This document shows positions 15,421 through 24,548 of a stretch of DNA of 43,319 nucleotides, in pieces. The notes below the pieces were generated by a model. The model was given only the letters and a program-made list of their open reading frames with translations. It was not told the DNA's origin and did no database searches. The first letter of the stretch is position 1; every line of letters starts with the position of its first letter. Both the position numbers and the translations under genes were made by a program. This DNA comes from Rhodococcus sp. (in: high G+C Gram-positive bacteria) (GTDB lineage Bacteria > Actinomycetota > Actinomycetes > Mycobacteriales > Mycobacteriaceae): contig SEEV01000012.1 in assembly GCA_004211695.1 (NCBI GenBank), forward strand, positions 1-43,319, given 5' to 3'.

Positions 15421-16806
15421 TCAGGTCCGCGCTACCGACGCCGACGCGTCCGTGGCCTCCTCGGGGGTCTCGGACGCCGCGTCGTCCTGCGTGTCGAACT
15501 CGTACCTGGTGTTCCGCCAGAGTGCGAATGCCGCTACACCCGCGATGAGCACGATCACTGACGACGTGAGGTACATCGCCCGTGCGGTGACGACCGTCAA
15601 GAGCGCTCCCACCAGCAGCGGCGCGGTGATCGATCCCACGCGACTGAAGCCGCCCATAAGTCCGAGCCCGCGGGCACGAATCTCCGCGGGGTACAGCCGA
15701 GCCGCCGAGGTCATGTATGCGGACATCCCGGCCTGCATGCCCATGCCGAGTAGGACCGCCGAGACGTAGGCGATCGCCCCGGCCATGGTCATCGCGAACG
15801 CGATCTGCGCCACTACCCCGACGACGAGGGCGATCCAACACAGCTTCGTCGGGATCACCCGCAGTGTGAAGATCGCGAAGAGAAGCCCGCCGACGATCGC
15901 GCCGATGCTGATCACCGTCGCCATGAGTGCACCGGTCTCCACATTGTCGGCTGCGGTCGAGATCAGCTGGGGCGTCCAGCTGTTGATGAAGTAGTAGCCG
16001 AGGATGCCACATGTGTATCCACCCCAGATCAGCAGTGAGCGGACGCGGTATCGAGAAGAGAGGACCCCAGCCTTCCCACTGTTCGACGATGAGTGAGCGG
16101 CTTCTGCGCGAGCCGGTTGCGCGGCGGGATCGACGCCGGTCAGTTTCATCCGACGGACGATGGCACTGATTCGATCGGCGCTCGTGTCGGATCGTCGGCC
16201 CGCGAGGTAGACCGGACTCTCCGGCAAGGTCAGCCACACCAGGAGCGTGACGCCCAGACTCACGAGAGCACCGAACCAGAACAGGGCCTGCCACGCTCCG
16301 TCGAAAGCCTTGATAATGACGAGACTCGCCATCCCGCCGAGCAGACTACCGAGCGGAAAGCCCAGCGTGACGAGCGCAACCGCCAGACCGCGACGGTTCT
16401 GCGAGGCATACTCATCGCCGAGGACGTGCGCCAGCGGCAGCATGACCCCGACCGCTACGCCCGTCAGGAGCCGGGTGAACATCATTACCTCGGCATTAGG
16501 GGCCAGAGTCGTGGCTGCCAGGATCACCGCGGCCGCAAACAGGGCGCCGACGACGAGGCGTTTCCGCCCGACTCGATCCGCGTAGGGAGCAATGACTGCG
16601 CTACCCACCGCATACCCGACAAAGCCCAGGCTGATCAACAGACCTTTCTGTTCACCTGAGGCGAAGCCGTCCGGCAGGTGCGGTAATGCATAGGAGACTA
16701 GGAGAAGATCGAGGCCATCGATGGCTCCGCAGAGAATGCATAGGGAGACCGCATACCACCGGAATGGGGTCATTGGTTGCTGACGTATCGCAGTTACGAC
16801 GTCCAT
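15421..16806 (-). CDS. MFS transporter, aromatic-acid:H+ symporter-like, 461 aa
   Basis: About twelve membrane spans. Helix 1 carries CGAIDGLDLLLVSYALP, the conserved acidic motif of the aromatic acid/H+ symporter (PcaK/BenK-like) group. ADRVGRKRLVV follows in loop 2-3, then GVAVGVMLPLAHVLGDEY and LPESPVYLAGR before a hydrophilic central loop of about 60 residues. The second half has a matching pattern (YPAEIRARGLGLMGGFSRVGS). Residues after ~430 are an acidic cytoplasmic tail. Uptake of an organic, probably aromatic or short-chain, acid is likely. It follows the cupin gene by 33 nt and shares its promoter with a recurrent AT-rich element upstream (17505). Confidence 0.92.
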   Translation of the reverse strand: MDVVTAIRQQPMTPFRWYAVSLCILCGAIDGLDLLLVSYALPHLPDGFASGEQKGLLISLGFVGYAVGSAVIAPYADRVGRKRLVVGALFAAAVILAATTLAPNAEVMMFTRLLTGVAVGVMLPLAHVLGDEYASQNRRGLAVALVTLGFPLGSLLGGMASLVIIKAFDGAWQALFWFGALVSLGVTLLVWLTLPESPVYLAGRRSDTSADRISAIVRRMKLTGVDPAAQPARAEAAHSSSNSGKAGVLSSRYRVRSLLIWGGYTCGILGYYFINSWTPQLISTAADNVETGALMATVISIGAIVGGLLFAIFTLRVIPTKLCWIALVVGVVAQIAFAMTMAGAIAYVSAVLLGMGMQAGMSAYMTSAARLYPAEIRARGLGLMGGFSRVGSITAPLLVGALLTVVTARAMYLTSSVIVLIAGVAAFALWRNTRYEFDTQDDAASETPEEATDASASVART

Positions 16807-16839
16807 AGGGATGTTCCGTTCATGTAGAGAGATTCCCGG

Positions 16840-17367
16840 TCATTCGGCCGAGATCATCACCGACTGCAGCGTCACGGTGGTGTCCGTGCGATTGCTCCAC
16901 GCATGCTTGGTGCCGCGTTGGACGAGGGTGTCACCGGCGCGCAGAACCGTCTCCTCGGTCTCCAGGATCGCGACGATCTCACCGGACAAGATCGTGACGA
17001 TGTCTACGGTTTCGGTGACATGGAAACCGGGCACACCCCCGGTCTCGGCGGCGTCGATGGTCCCGGGGAGCTGACCGTTCGCGTCGGAGTAACCCAGCGT
17101 TTGATCCCACTCGGAGTCGGGAGCGAAGGTCACGACACGGAAAACCAAGCCACCCTTGGGCGGTTGCGTGACGACACCGCCCTCAAGCCCGGGCCCGTCT
17201 GTGTACGACGTGGGTACGTTATCGATCCGCCAGATGTCGCACTTAGTGTTCCCGGGTCCGGCGAAGCGATCCGGGGTGTTCTCGTCACTCACGATGCATG
17301 AGTTCCCGTCGGCGTCGATACCGGTCACAACACGCCTGGCCTGTGCCTCGTGATGCTTGAGTGCCAT
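16840..17367 (-). CDS. Cupin-domain protein, 175 aa
   Basis: Single-cupin cytoplasmic protein. The N-terminal part is RRVVTGIDADGNSCIVSDENTP and CDIWRIDNVP. The cupin barrel (~105-170) shows HVTETVDIVTILSGEIVAIL, ETEETVLRAGDTLVQRGTKHAW and SNRTD, giving plausible metal ligands His and Glu in motif 1 and His in motif 2. Proteins of this type occur beside aromatic and lactone catabolic genes; the reaction is unknown. Start 17367 is preferred over 17385 because AAGGA lies 9 nt before it. First gene of a cupin-MFS operon controlled from the region with the element at 17505. A truncated homologue of the N-terminus is at 35167. Confidence 0.9.
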   Translation of the reverse strand: MALKHHEAQARRVVTGIDADGNSCIVSDENTPDRFAGPGNTKCDIWRIDNVPTSYTDGPGLEGGVVTQPPKGGLVFRVVTFAPDSEWDQTLGYSDANGQLPGTIDAAETGGVPGFHVTETVDIVTILSGEIVAILETEETVLRAGDTLVQRGTKHAWSNRTDTTVTLQSVMISAE

Positions 17368-17504
17368 ATGTCCTATTCCTTTCATGCGTCAGCGATCTCA
17401 TGCTGATCGGTCGCGTTCGTGCTCGCTTCCGCAGATCCTCGTCGGACCGTGACTCCGGCGGGCGAAGCCACGCCGGAATGCGAACCCGCCTGCGGGGTGT
17501 GTCT

Positions 17505-17520
17505 AACTATCACAATGAAT
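17505..17520 (-). promoter_or_regulatory. Recurrent 16-bp AT-rich palindromic element, copy 2
   Basis: In the direction of the cupin-MFS operon it reads ATTCATTGTGATAGTT (13 of 16 to ATTTATTGTGATAAAT), about 138 bp upstream of the cupin start. Confidence 0.65.
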
Positions 17521-17804
17521 TGCCTGATGTGAGCGTAACCACAGTCAGTGCGGCGGTCAAGCACCCATCAGCGGTAAACTCGACAACTTACGTTCGCTGT
17601 CCGAGGATCTCGGCGTCATCGACGCTGGAACGTGAAGCGCCGGAGAGGAGTCGGCGAACTCCGCGGAATGGGTCGATCCCCGCCGCGCGCAGGGAAGCAT
17701 CGAGGAGATTGTCCGCGCACCATCGGCATGTAATCGCCACTCGGTCACCCCCTTAGGCGAAGTAGTTGGCGGCCCTGGACACCTCGGCCTACAACTGGGC
17801 ATTG
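17521..17804. other. Gene-free stretch
   Basis: No reading frame with recognisable content on either strand. It separates the cupin promoter region from the IS256-type remnant. Confidence 0.4.
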
Positions 17805-18835
17805 GTCAGGTCGCGGGTATTGCCGAAGGGCTCGTTCTACCCGATCCTCAAGCCCCGCCGACGGATCGACCACGCACTCGCGGTGGCGATGGAGGCCTAC
17901 TACACGGAGATTCCACCCGCAGCGTGGACGACCTCGTAGCGGCACTGGGAATCGATTCGGGAATTTCCAAGTCCGAGGTGTCGCGGATCTGCGCCGGCCT
18001 CGAAGAAGTCGTCGGCGCATTTCGCACCGCCCGCTCGACCACACCGCGTTTCCTTACGTCTACCTCGACGCGACCTACCTGCACGTACGTGACACCTTCT
18101 CGCAGGTGACGTCGATTGCGGTCGTGGGGGTCGCCACGGGGTCACGACCGCCGAGGGTGCGCGTGAGGTGCGCCCCCGCAAGCGCGGTGGTACCCCCAGG
18201 CCTCGATGTCGGGGACAGTGAGGACGAGGTGTTCTGGCGCGGCTTCCTCGCTTCGCCGAAGAAGCGCGGCCTGTCCGGTGTCCGACGGGCCATCAGCGAT
18301 CAGCTTGCCGGACTGGTCGCGGCCTTGCGGCGCTCGTTCCAGGGTTCGGGCGCCAGCGGCGTCGGGTGCATTTCGCGCGAAACCTGTTGGCCGCACATGC
18401 CCAAGTCGCACTCGACATGGTTGCCGCCGTGTTTCGCACGATCTTCGCCCAGCCCGATCCCGCCACCGCCGCCTCCCCGTGGGACGAGGTCCGTGATCAG
18501 TTGGCCGACCGGTTCTCCCCACGGTCGGTCCGTTGATGGCCCAGAACAAGGCAGAGGTCCTGGCGTTCAGCATATTTCCGCGGTCGCACTGGTCGAAGAT
18601 CTGGTCGGCCAACCGTGGAAGCGGGTAAACAAGGAGATCAAGCGCAGAGCCCGCGTCGTGGGCATATTCCCGAACGCGGCGGCCGTTATCCGACTCGTCG
18701 GTCCGGTCCTGGCCGACATGCACGATGGGTGGCAGTCAGGCGAGCGCCGCTACCTCTCCGAGGGTCCATGGCGCTGCTGGATTCCAGCGGCTTTACTGGG
18801 ACCATCGCCGCGATCAACCGTGGCGAGTGACACTG
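17805..18835 (+). pseudogene. IS256 (Mutator)-family transposase remnant
   Basis: Plus-strand pieces in all three frames follow the order of an IS256-type transposase: [35 protein letters not shown] and [16 protein letters not shown]. They continue with [73 protein letters not shown] and [16 protein letters not shown], followed by [10 protein letters not shown]. At least four frame changes and lost segments separate these. The N-terminus is missing. Clearly dead. The piece after 18835 (to about 18935) resembles untranslated element end, but I cannot place an inverted repeat. Confidence 0.87.
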
Positions 18836-19052
18836 AGGATTCGACCTCAAAGCCCACCCACCCCAAGGGGCTCTATCGAGCGTGGCGCAGGAGGCCGCCC
18901 TCGATCTTATACACACTTCGTGAAGACGTGCGCCGGGATCCAATGGCGCCAGAAACGGCAGTCGAACCTTCGTTTACTACGACGTAGGCGCAGGCGCACG
19001 ACACCTGGCTGCGCCGCCAGCATTTCGATGAGCCCCTTTGCACTTGGCCTAG

Positions 19053-19430
19053 GAGGCCGCGTACGACACCATGCTCTCCGCCCTCCGCCAGCGAAACCGT
19101 TTGGATGCCGCGATCACCCGGATGGCCGCCGACAGCGCCTCTACATCCCGGTGCCCCGGCCTGGGTGGGACTGGTTCTCACCGAGTCATCCTCGGCCCCT
19201 CCCGCTCACAGTGGGCGATCACCAAACCGGCAACGGGCACGCGCGGCGGTTGCTGATTGAGGCCGCCTGGCATCGCCGGCAGCCCTATCGTCCCGGGGTG
19301 AATCTGCGCCGCCGGGACAAGGCCACCGGCGCCCCGGGCCCGCGAGCAACTGGCAAAACGGCGTCTGCACGAGCGCTGGGCCGGATTCGACGCCCGTCGC
19401 AAGCGTCCCGTGATGGCGAACAAACAACTT
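19053..19430 (+). pseudogene. IS110-family transposase, C-terminal remnant
   Basis: Reads EAAYDTMLSALRQRNRLDAAITRMAADS in one frame, PSRSQ in the next, then TGNGHARRLLIEAAWHRRQPYRPGV, and lastly RRKRPVMAN. This is the transposase_20 (helix-hairpin-helix) half of an IS110/IS1111-type enzyme, with the GHARRLLIEAAWHR signature. At least two frameshifts; the RuvC-like DEDD half is missing. 18836-19052 and 19431-19696 show no gene I can support. Confidence 0.82.
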
Positions 19431-19696
19431 TTAGCAATCCTCAACTGCACATTCGGATCACGATCGAAATTAATCAGCGATCCACCCGCGAACTACTGTC
19501 TTGCGGAGCCAACCAGCGCATTCCAAACTTCGAAAACGTGTCAACAATCGACAGCTCCCGCCCACCAGAAGATTCATCCGGACCACCCGAGGCTGATGTC
19601 CACGACCACGATTCGTGGCCCAGACGGCAGTCGATGATGACAGCGCCGCCCGCCCGGGGTCGTGAGCCTGCGCGATCTGCGCGGTGAACGGCGCCG

Positions 19697-20080
19697 TCAG
19701 TCGCTGCTGTCGAGTTCGCCGAAGACCTTGCTGGCGATTGCGAAGCTCGCCAGGCCCGCTGGCACTCCCGCGTAAACCGCGACCTGCAGAAGACACTCCT
19801 GGATCTCGTCCTTCGACAACCCGTTGTTGAGCCCACCGCGGATATGGCCGGCGAGGGCGTCGGGCCTGTTCAGTGCTGCCAACATTCCGATGTTCAGAAT
19901 GCTTCGGCTTCGCCGGTCGAGCCCGGGCCGACCCCAGATCTCACCGAAGCAGTACTTGGTCACAAGATCTTGCATCGGACGCGAGAAATCATCGGTATTG
20001 GCCTCGATACGATCGACGACGGCATTGCCGTTCACCTCGCGACGGATTCGCGCCCCGGTCTCAAATATGCTGTCAGTCAT
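19697..20080 (-). CDS. 4-carboxymuconolactone-decarboxylase-like (PcaC-type) protein, 127 aa
   Basis: Close to the PcaC family consensus: FETGARIRREVNG, then DDFSRPMQDLVTKYCFGEIWGRPGLDRRSRSILNIGMLAALNR, and HIRGGLNNGLSKDEIQECLLQVAVYAGVPAG. PcaC opens the protocatechuate-pathway lactone, but many homologues act elsewhere. No other protocatechuate gene is present, so a different lactone or keto acid is likely. Two starts are possible. ATG 20104 overlaps the ALDH stop (CGATGA); ATG 20080 has GGAG 7 nt upstream and is preferred. Last gene of the SDR-ALDH-CMD operon. Confidence 0.88.
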   Translation of the reverse strand: MTDSIFETGARIRREVNGNAVVDRIEANTDDFSRPMQDLVTKYCFGEIWGRPGLDRRSRSILNIGMLAALNRPDALAGHIRGGLNNGLSKDEIQECLLQVAVYAGVPAGLASFAIASKVFGELDSSD

Positions 20081-20100
20081 CTGCTCACTCCACTTCGTCG

Positions 20101-21585
20101 TCATCGCATTACAAATGGGTTAGTAGGAGCCCCGTCATGGGTGGAGATGACGATGCTCTTGGTCTCGAGGTATTCGTTCACGGCGTTGACACCGTTCTCG
20201 CGTCCGAGCCCCGACCGCTTCACACCACCGAAGGGCAGCATGTAGCTGTACGTCCGATAGGTGTTGATCCAGACCGTGCCCACTTCGAGCGCCTTGGACA
20301 GCCGCATAGCGCGCCCGAGGTCCTTGGTCCACACCCCGGCGACGAGGCCGAAATCCACGTCGTTGGCGATCTGCACGGCGTGCTCCTCGTCATCGAACTC
20401 GATGATCGAAAGGATCGGTCCGAAGACCTCCTCCTGGGCGATGCGCATGTCGTTGGTGACGTTGTCGAAGATCGTGGGCTCGACAAACTGGCCACCACCG
20501 GGGCGAATGTCCGCGCCGCTTCGACCACCGAGGACACACCGCGCACCGTCCTGCTTCGCGATGTTGATGTAGTCGAGAACCTTCTGGAACTGGGGCGGAG
20601 TGGCGATCGGACCGACGTGGGTCGCCGGATCCATTGGATCACCGAGCCGCACCGCCTTGGCCAGCTCGACGACCTTCTCGGTGAACTCTTCCCGGATCTC
20701 GCGCTGCACCAACAGGCGCGAACCGGCAGAACACATTTGGCCTGCCGCGCCGAAGATTCCGGTCAGCACACCGGTCGCCGCCAGATCCAGGTTCGCATCG
20801 GCGAACACGATGTTCGGCGACTTGCCACCAAGTTCCAGGGACACGCGCTTGACCGACCTCGCAGCGGTCTCGTAGACCTTGGTTCCGGTCGAGTCAGCGC
20901 CGGTGAAGGTGATCTTCGTGACGTCGGGATGGTCGACCAACGCGGCGCCGACCTCGCCACCGAGGCCGGTGACGACGTTGAAGACCCCGTCGGGGAGGCC
21001 GGCGTCCTGCAACAGTGCGGCGAACTCGAGTGTGCTGGCTGACGCGAACTCCGATGGCTTCACCACTACGGCACAACCGGCCGCTAGCGCTGGAGCACAC
21101 TTGACCGCTGCGAACCACAACGGCGTATTCCACGCGGTGAGGGCGGCCACCACACCGACGGGTTCACGGGTGGTCATCGCGATCGTGTCGGGCTTGCCGA
21201 TCGGGATCGAGGCACCCTCGATCTTGTCGGCCAATCCGGCGAAGTAGTACCAGCATTCCGCGACGGAGGACACCTGACTCTGCACCTCAGCCAACAACTT
21301 GCCAGTGTCACGCACCTCGCTCTCGACGAGCTGAACCGCGTTCTTGGTGACGAGATCACCAATGTTGCGCATGATGGCCCCACGCCGACTGGCTGTCATC
21401 TGCGCCCACGGACCGCGGGTCATGGCGACGCGCGCGGCCTCGACTGCGGCGTCCACGTCGCTTGTGCCTCCGCGTGCGAACTCGGCCCATACCTCGTCGC
21501 GATACGGGTCCCGGGAGTCGATCCATTCGCCGCCGGTCGGATCGACCCATTTGCCGTCGATGAAAAGTTGGTACTTGGTGGTCAT
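20101..21585 (-). CDS. NAD(P)-dependent aldehyde dehydrogenase, 494 aa
   Basis: Complete ALDH-superfamily enzyme oxidising an aldehyde (or semialdehyde) to the acid. Substrate-stabilising N153 lies in TAWNTPLW, the general base E251 in SLELGGKSPNIVF, and the nucleophile C285 in GAAGQMCSAGSRL. The cofactor strand is VVKPSEFAS, and the end PFGGVKRSGLGRENG is typical of the betaine/hydroxymuconic-semialdehyde groups. ATG 21585 has GAGGAAG upstream. It comes 71 nt after the mycofactocin-type SDR, which should supply its aldehyde substrate, and overlaps or abuts the PcaC-like gene. Confidence 0.95.
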   Translation of the reverse strand: MTTKYQLFIDGKWVDPTGGEWIDSRDPYRDEVWAEFARGGTSDVDAAVEAARVAMTRGPWAQMTASRRGAIMRNIGDLVTKNAVQLVESEVRDTGKLLAEVQSQVSSVAECWYYFAGLADKIEGASIPIGKPDTIAMTTREPVGVVAALTAWNTPLWFAAVKCAPALAAGCAVVVKPSEFASASTLEFAALLQDAGLPDGVFNVVTGLGGEVGAALVDHPDVTKITFTGADSTGTKVYETAARSVKRVSLELGGKSPNIVFADANLDLAATGVLTGIFGAAGQMCSAGSRLLVQREIREEFTEKVVELAKAVRLGDPMDPATHVGPIATPPQFQKVLDYINIAKQDGARCVLGGRSGADIRPGGGQFVEPTIFDNVTNDMRIAQEEVFGPILSIIEFDDEEHAVQIANDVDFGLVAGVWTKDLGRAMRLSKALEVGTVWINTYRTYSYMLPFGGVKRSGLGRENGVNAVNEYLETKSIVISTHDGAPTNPFVMR

Positions 21586-21656
21586 GACTTCCTCACCTGG
21601 TGTCAGTCGATGACGTCCGGTCGCCACCGAACGCGCTCTACAGTCGGCCGTGTCGG

Positions 21657-22553
21657 CTATTTCTGTCCGAGTAGATATTCAAGCTCGCCGATACGCGCGC
21701 CCATGTGCGGCGTGATACCGGGCGGTTGGGTCGTCATTCCGGCATCCACCGGCAGGGCGATCCCCGTTATGTACTTCGCCTCGTCGGACGCGAGGAATAG
21801 GACCGAATGCGCGACGTCTTCCGGCTCGATCCACGGGATCGGTTGCAGATTCAGCGACTGGGCCGCGAACTTCATGTCGTCGATGGTCGGATTCGCCTTC
21901 GCCGGCGCGAAACGCTTGAGGTTGTAGTCATTGACGAACAGTTTCGTGTTCACGTTGGTCGGCAGGATTGCATTCACCCGAATCCAATCTTGCGCCAGGT
22001 CCGCGGCAAGGCACTTGACCAGACCGATCAGGCCGTGTTTGGCCGCGGTGTAGGCCGCATTGTTGAAGATCGCCACCAGCGACGCCGCGGAGCCGGTCAC
22101 GATGATCGAACCGCCATCGCCGTGCGCCTTCAGGTGCGGAATAGTCGCAACGACGGTGCGCCAGACCGCGCTCAGGTTGGTGGCGATGACTGTATCCCAG
22201 ATATCCACGGAATCTCGGTCGGTGCCGTGCGGTAGTCCGATGCCGTGATTGATCACGACAGTGTCCAAGCGTCCTAACTCAGCGACCGCCTGGTCGGTGA
22301 CCTCTTGCATCCGCTTCGCGTCTCGGGCGTCGGCTTTGAAACTCAGGCACCGCCGTCCGACCTCTTCAACCAACTTGGTGGTCTCGGCCAGATCCGCGTC
22401 GTCCGCGAGAGGGTAGTGGACACCATCGATCTGTTCGGCAATGTCCGTGATGATGATGTCGGCGCCCTCCTCCGCCAGTCGGATGGCGTGTGCGCGCCCC
22501 TGCCCGCGGGCACCGCCCGTGATGAGGGCGACCTTTCCGTCCATCTTCCCCAT
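21657..22553 (-). CDS. Mycofactocin-coupled SDR-family oxidoreductase, 298 aa
   Basis: SDR with TGGARGQG at residues 12-19, then a family-specific insertion after the second strand (DIAEQIDGVHYPLADDADLAETTKLVEEVGRR, split here over residues 38-68). Next come NHG (102-104), the serine of VTGSAAS, and YTAAK (Y168, K172). The end IPWIEPEDVAHSVLFLASDE and YITGIALPVDAGM matches the mycofactocin-dependent SDR subfamily, whose bound NAD is not exchangeable and is reoxidised through mycofactocin. It likely oxidises an alcohol that the adjacent ALDH carries on to an acid. AGGAG lies 6 nt before ATG 22553. Upstream is a decayed enoyl-CoA hydratase gene. Confidence 0.92.
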   Translation of the reverse strand: MGKMDGKVALITGGARGQGRAHAIRLAEEGADIIITDIAEQIDGVHYPLADDADLAETTKLVEEVGRRCLSFKADARDAKRMQEVTDQAVAELGRLDTVVINHGIGLPHGTDRDSVDIWDTVIATNLSAVWRTVVATIPHLKAHGDGGSIIVTGSAASLVAIFNNAAYTAAKHGLIGLVKCLAADLAQDWIRVNAILPTNVNTKLFVNDYNLKRFAPAKANPTIDDMKFAAQSLNLQPIPWIEPEDVAHSVLFLASDEAKYITGIALPVDAGMTTQPPGITPHMGARIGELEYLLGQK

Positions 22554-22909
22554 TGTCTGCTCCTGTCTGTGATGATCTCTGCGGTACGTGGATCGACTGC
22601 AACGACCCGCCGATGGCCGTCACGGTCATGCGCGCCCCAATCTCGCGCTTTTGCCGTGCTGTGAAAAAGCTCTTTCGCGTCCTTAGCGTCGACACTGGCG
22701 AAGGGGCGGGTCGAAGTTCCGTCGTGACGAGTTGCTTGGGCCTCGCGCAGTCGACCCTCCTCGACGGATGACCCGTCGGGACGCCCAGTACACCGTCTGA
22801 GGGCGTAAATTTTCGATTGGCGGGACGCCGCCGCGTTTGGACTTAATACGCGCGCAGCCGCTTCCGCAGATCTCGATCACGAGGTGCAACACGTCTGCCG
22901 ACTGCTCGC
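22554..22909. other. Decayed DNA with no defined gene
   Basis: Lies between the SDR start and the recognisable enoyl-CoA hydratase fragments. It probably contains the unrecognisable end of that gene. No other feature seen. Confidence 0.4.
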
Positions 22910-23182
22910 GCGCGCCGATGACCGTCGGCGCGAGTCCGAGTCCACCCTCCGTCAATGCGAAAGTCGTAGCCATCGTCGCCACGGCGACGTCAGCCGCACC
23001 GGCGCGCACGTCTCCGTCAATCCGGGACGACCACGGCTTGAACAGCGCCGGTCGTACGCTGCAGTTTCACCTTCGACCGCGGACCACCGCGCCATTGACG
23101 AACTAACTGCATGACACTTCACGGGGTTGTTGATTGTGATCAGACCGACGAGGTCGTCGACCTCAAAGTCGATACTTGTCAT
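22910..23182 (-). pseudogene. Enoyl-CoA hydratase/isomerase, internally deleted remnant
   Basis: The start is intact: ATG 23182 with GGAGG 7 nt upstream, then MTSIDFEVDDLVGLITINNP, the normal crotonase N-terminus. After about 27 codons the sequence decays. IDGDVRAG followed by ADVAVATMATTFALTEGGLGLAPTVI, the middle of a crotonase, appears in another frame around 23030-22920. Several residues of the oxyanion-hole region and the whole C-terminus are missing. A recurrent AT-rich element lies 89 bp upstream (23271), so this was once the first gene of the operon that continues with the SDR, ALDH and CMD genes. Confidence 0.75.
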
Positions 23183-23270
23183 GTGTGTGCCTCCCATGGA
23201 GTCGGCATTTGCATGCCGGGGAACGCGGTGGCGAAGTCCAAAGGACGTGACCGCCGTTACAGTGGTCAGT

Positions 23271-23286
23271 ATCTACTGTAATAAAT
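23271..23286 (-). promoter_or_regulatory. Recurrent 16-bp AT-rich palindromic element, copy 3
   Basis: The plus strand reads ATCTACTGTAATAAAT (13 of 16 to the pattern); the minus strand ATTTATTACAGTAGAT. It lies just upstream of the decayed hydratase and hence of the SDR-ALDH-CMD operon. This is the only copy whose better-matching strand is opposite to the gene. Confidence 0.6.
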
Positions 23287-23447
23287 AGGAAAGTCAACCC
23301 GACTCCGATAACACCAGGCATTGCGCTAAGTGACGCCGGCACTCGCCGCCAGATCATCGCATACCGTGGGCGGGTAGATGCATCCATGAGGGACGGATAC
23401 TCGCGGATGAACGTATCCTGCAGTGACGTGGTCACCAGCGCTTTTTG

Positions 23448-24410
23448 ATGGCAGCGATGTGGCCGTAGCGGACGGCGACTTGGTCGTATCTGGTTGCCAC
23501 CGAACGCTTTTACTTGACTTTAGTTGATGCGCACTCGACGGCTGAGGCTGCTTGTAGTGCTCGGCGGAGAACGCCGGTGGCCGACCACCCGACGATCCTT
23601 TCCTCGTCCGGTGAGCAGCCTGGTCGACCTTAACCGGGATGGTCGTGCAAATTCCACGCTTGCGCAGGAAGGCCCGGTTCGCGGCGTTGATCGCCAGCAG
23701 CCGCTCAGGGCTGGTCCGGGGCCGCCCGCAGCGAGGACGAGGCATGCTGATCCCGACGAAACGACGGTGAACTGCGGACGGCCACCGCGCTGATCGGTGG
23801 TGACCATAGGAGACCGTGTTCTTCGACCCTGCTCGTAGGCCAAATGCGTCTTGGTGCTCCACCCACCGCGGGAGCGTTCCAACGCGTGGTCGGCGGGCTC
23901 GGGCTCGACCCGCCGGGCGGCTCGGACTGCGAGTCTGAATCCCTGCGGGCGCCTGCCGTGTGCGGGCCCGCGGGAGGGTCGCGGGGACTGACGTCCCCCA
24001 CGATCGCAGCCGCGGCATCAAGTGCCTGCAACGCCGTCAGGATCCGCGTCCACAGCCCCGCCGCCAGCAGCCGGAACAACCCGTACACCGTCTGCCACGG
24101 CCCGTACCGGGCCGGCACGGCTCGCGAAGGCATACCCGTCCGAATCCGCCACATAATCCAGCGGCCGGCTGGCCCGCCGTCATTGGATCGCGGTCGACCG
24201 ATCGCAGCCCCCGCGGCGCACGGGGTTCTCAGACGAACGGCCCCCTTCAAAGAGCTGACGTTTTGTCCACTCGGCAGCGGCCCGCCTTCTTGCCCGAGGC
24301 AGCAGCGGCCCAACCGCGCCCATTGCGCGTCGGTGAGGTCTGCCCGCCCCTGCACCACGACGCTGGGCCCGAGGTTTCCGATATTCAGGTTCTTGCTGGT
24401 TGCTAAACCC
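23448..24410 (-). pseudogene. IS5-family transposase remnant (second type)
   Basis: The minus strand begins LTDAQWARLGRLLP-like and reads, in changing frames, SRAGPVRAVADGV, the SRGGWSTKTHLAYEQGRR segment near the first catalytic region, and SGSACLVLAAGGPGP. It also reads RRVVGHRRSPP and ends VATRYDQVAVRYGHIAAIKKRW, the typical C-terminus of an ISL2-like IS5 transposase. There are numerous frameshifts and no intact frame over ~100 codons. Different in sequence from the remnants at 11474 and 14035, so it is a separate element. Confidence 0.8.
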
Positions 24411-24548
24411 ACATACCGGAGACCTCACTCGTTCAACGACAGCGACACGTCCACTGATCGAATACACACAGTTGAGCCACTTTTGAAACACGGCCTAGTG
24501 CGCCGATCGGGCCCACGGACGACCGACGAAATCCGTCGCGGTCCGGTC

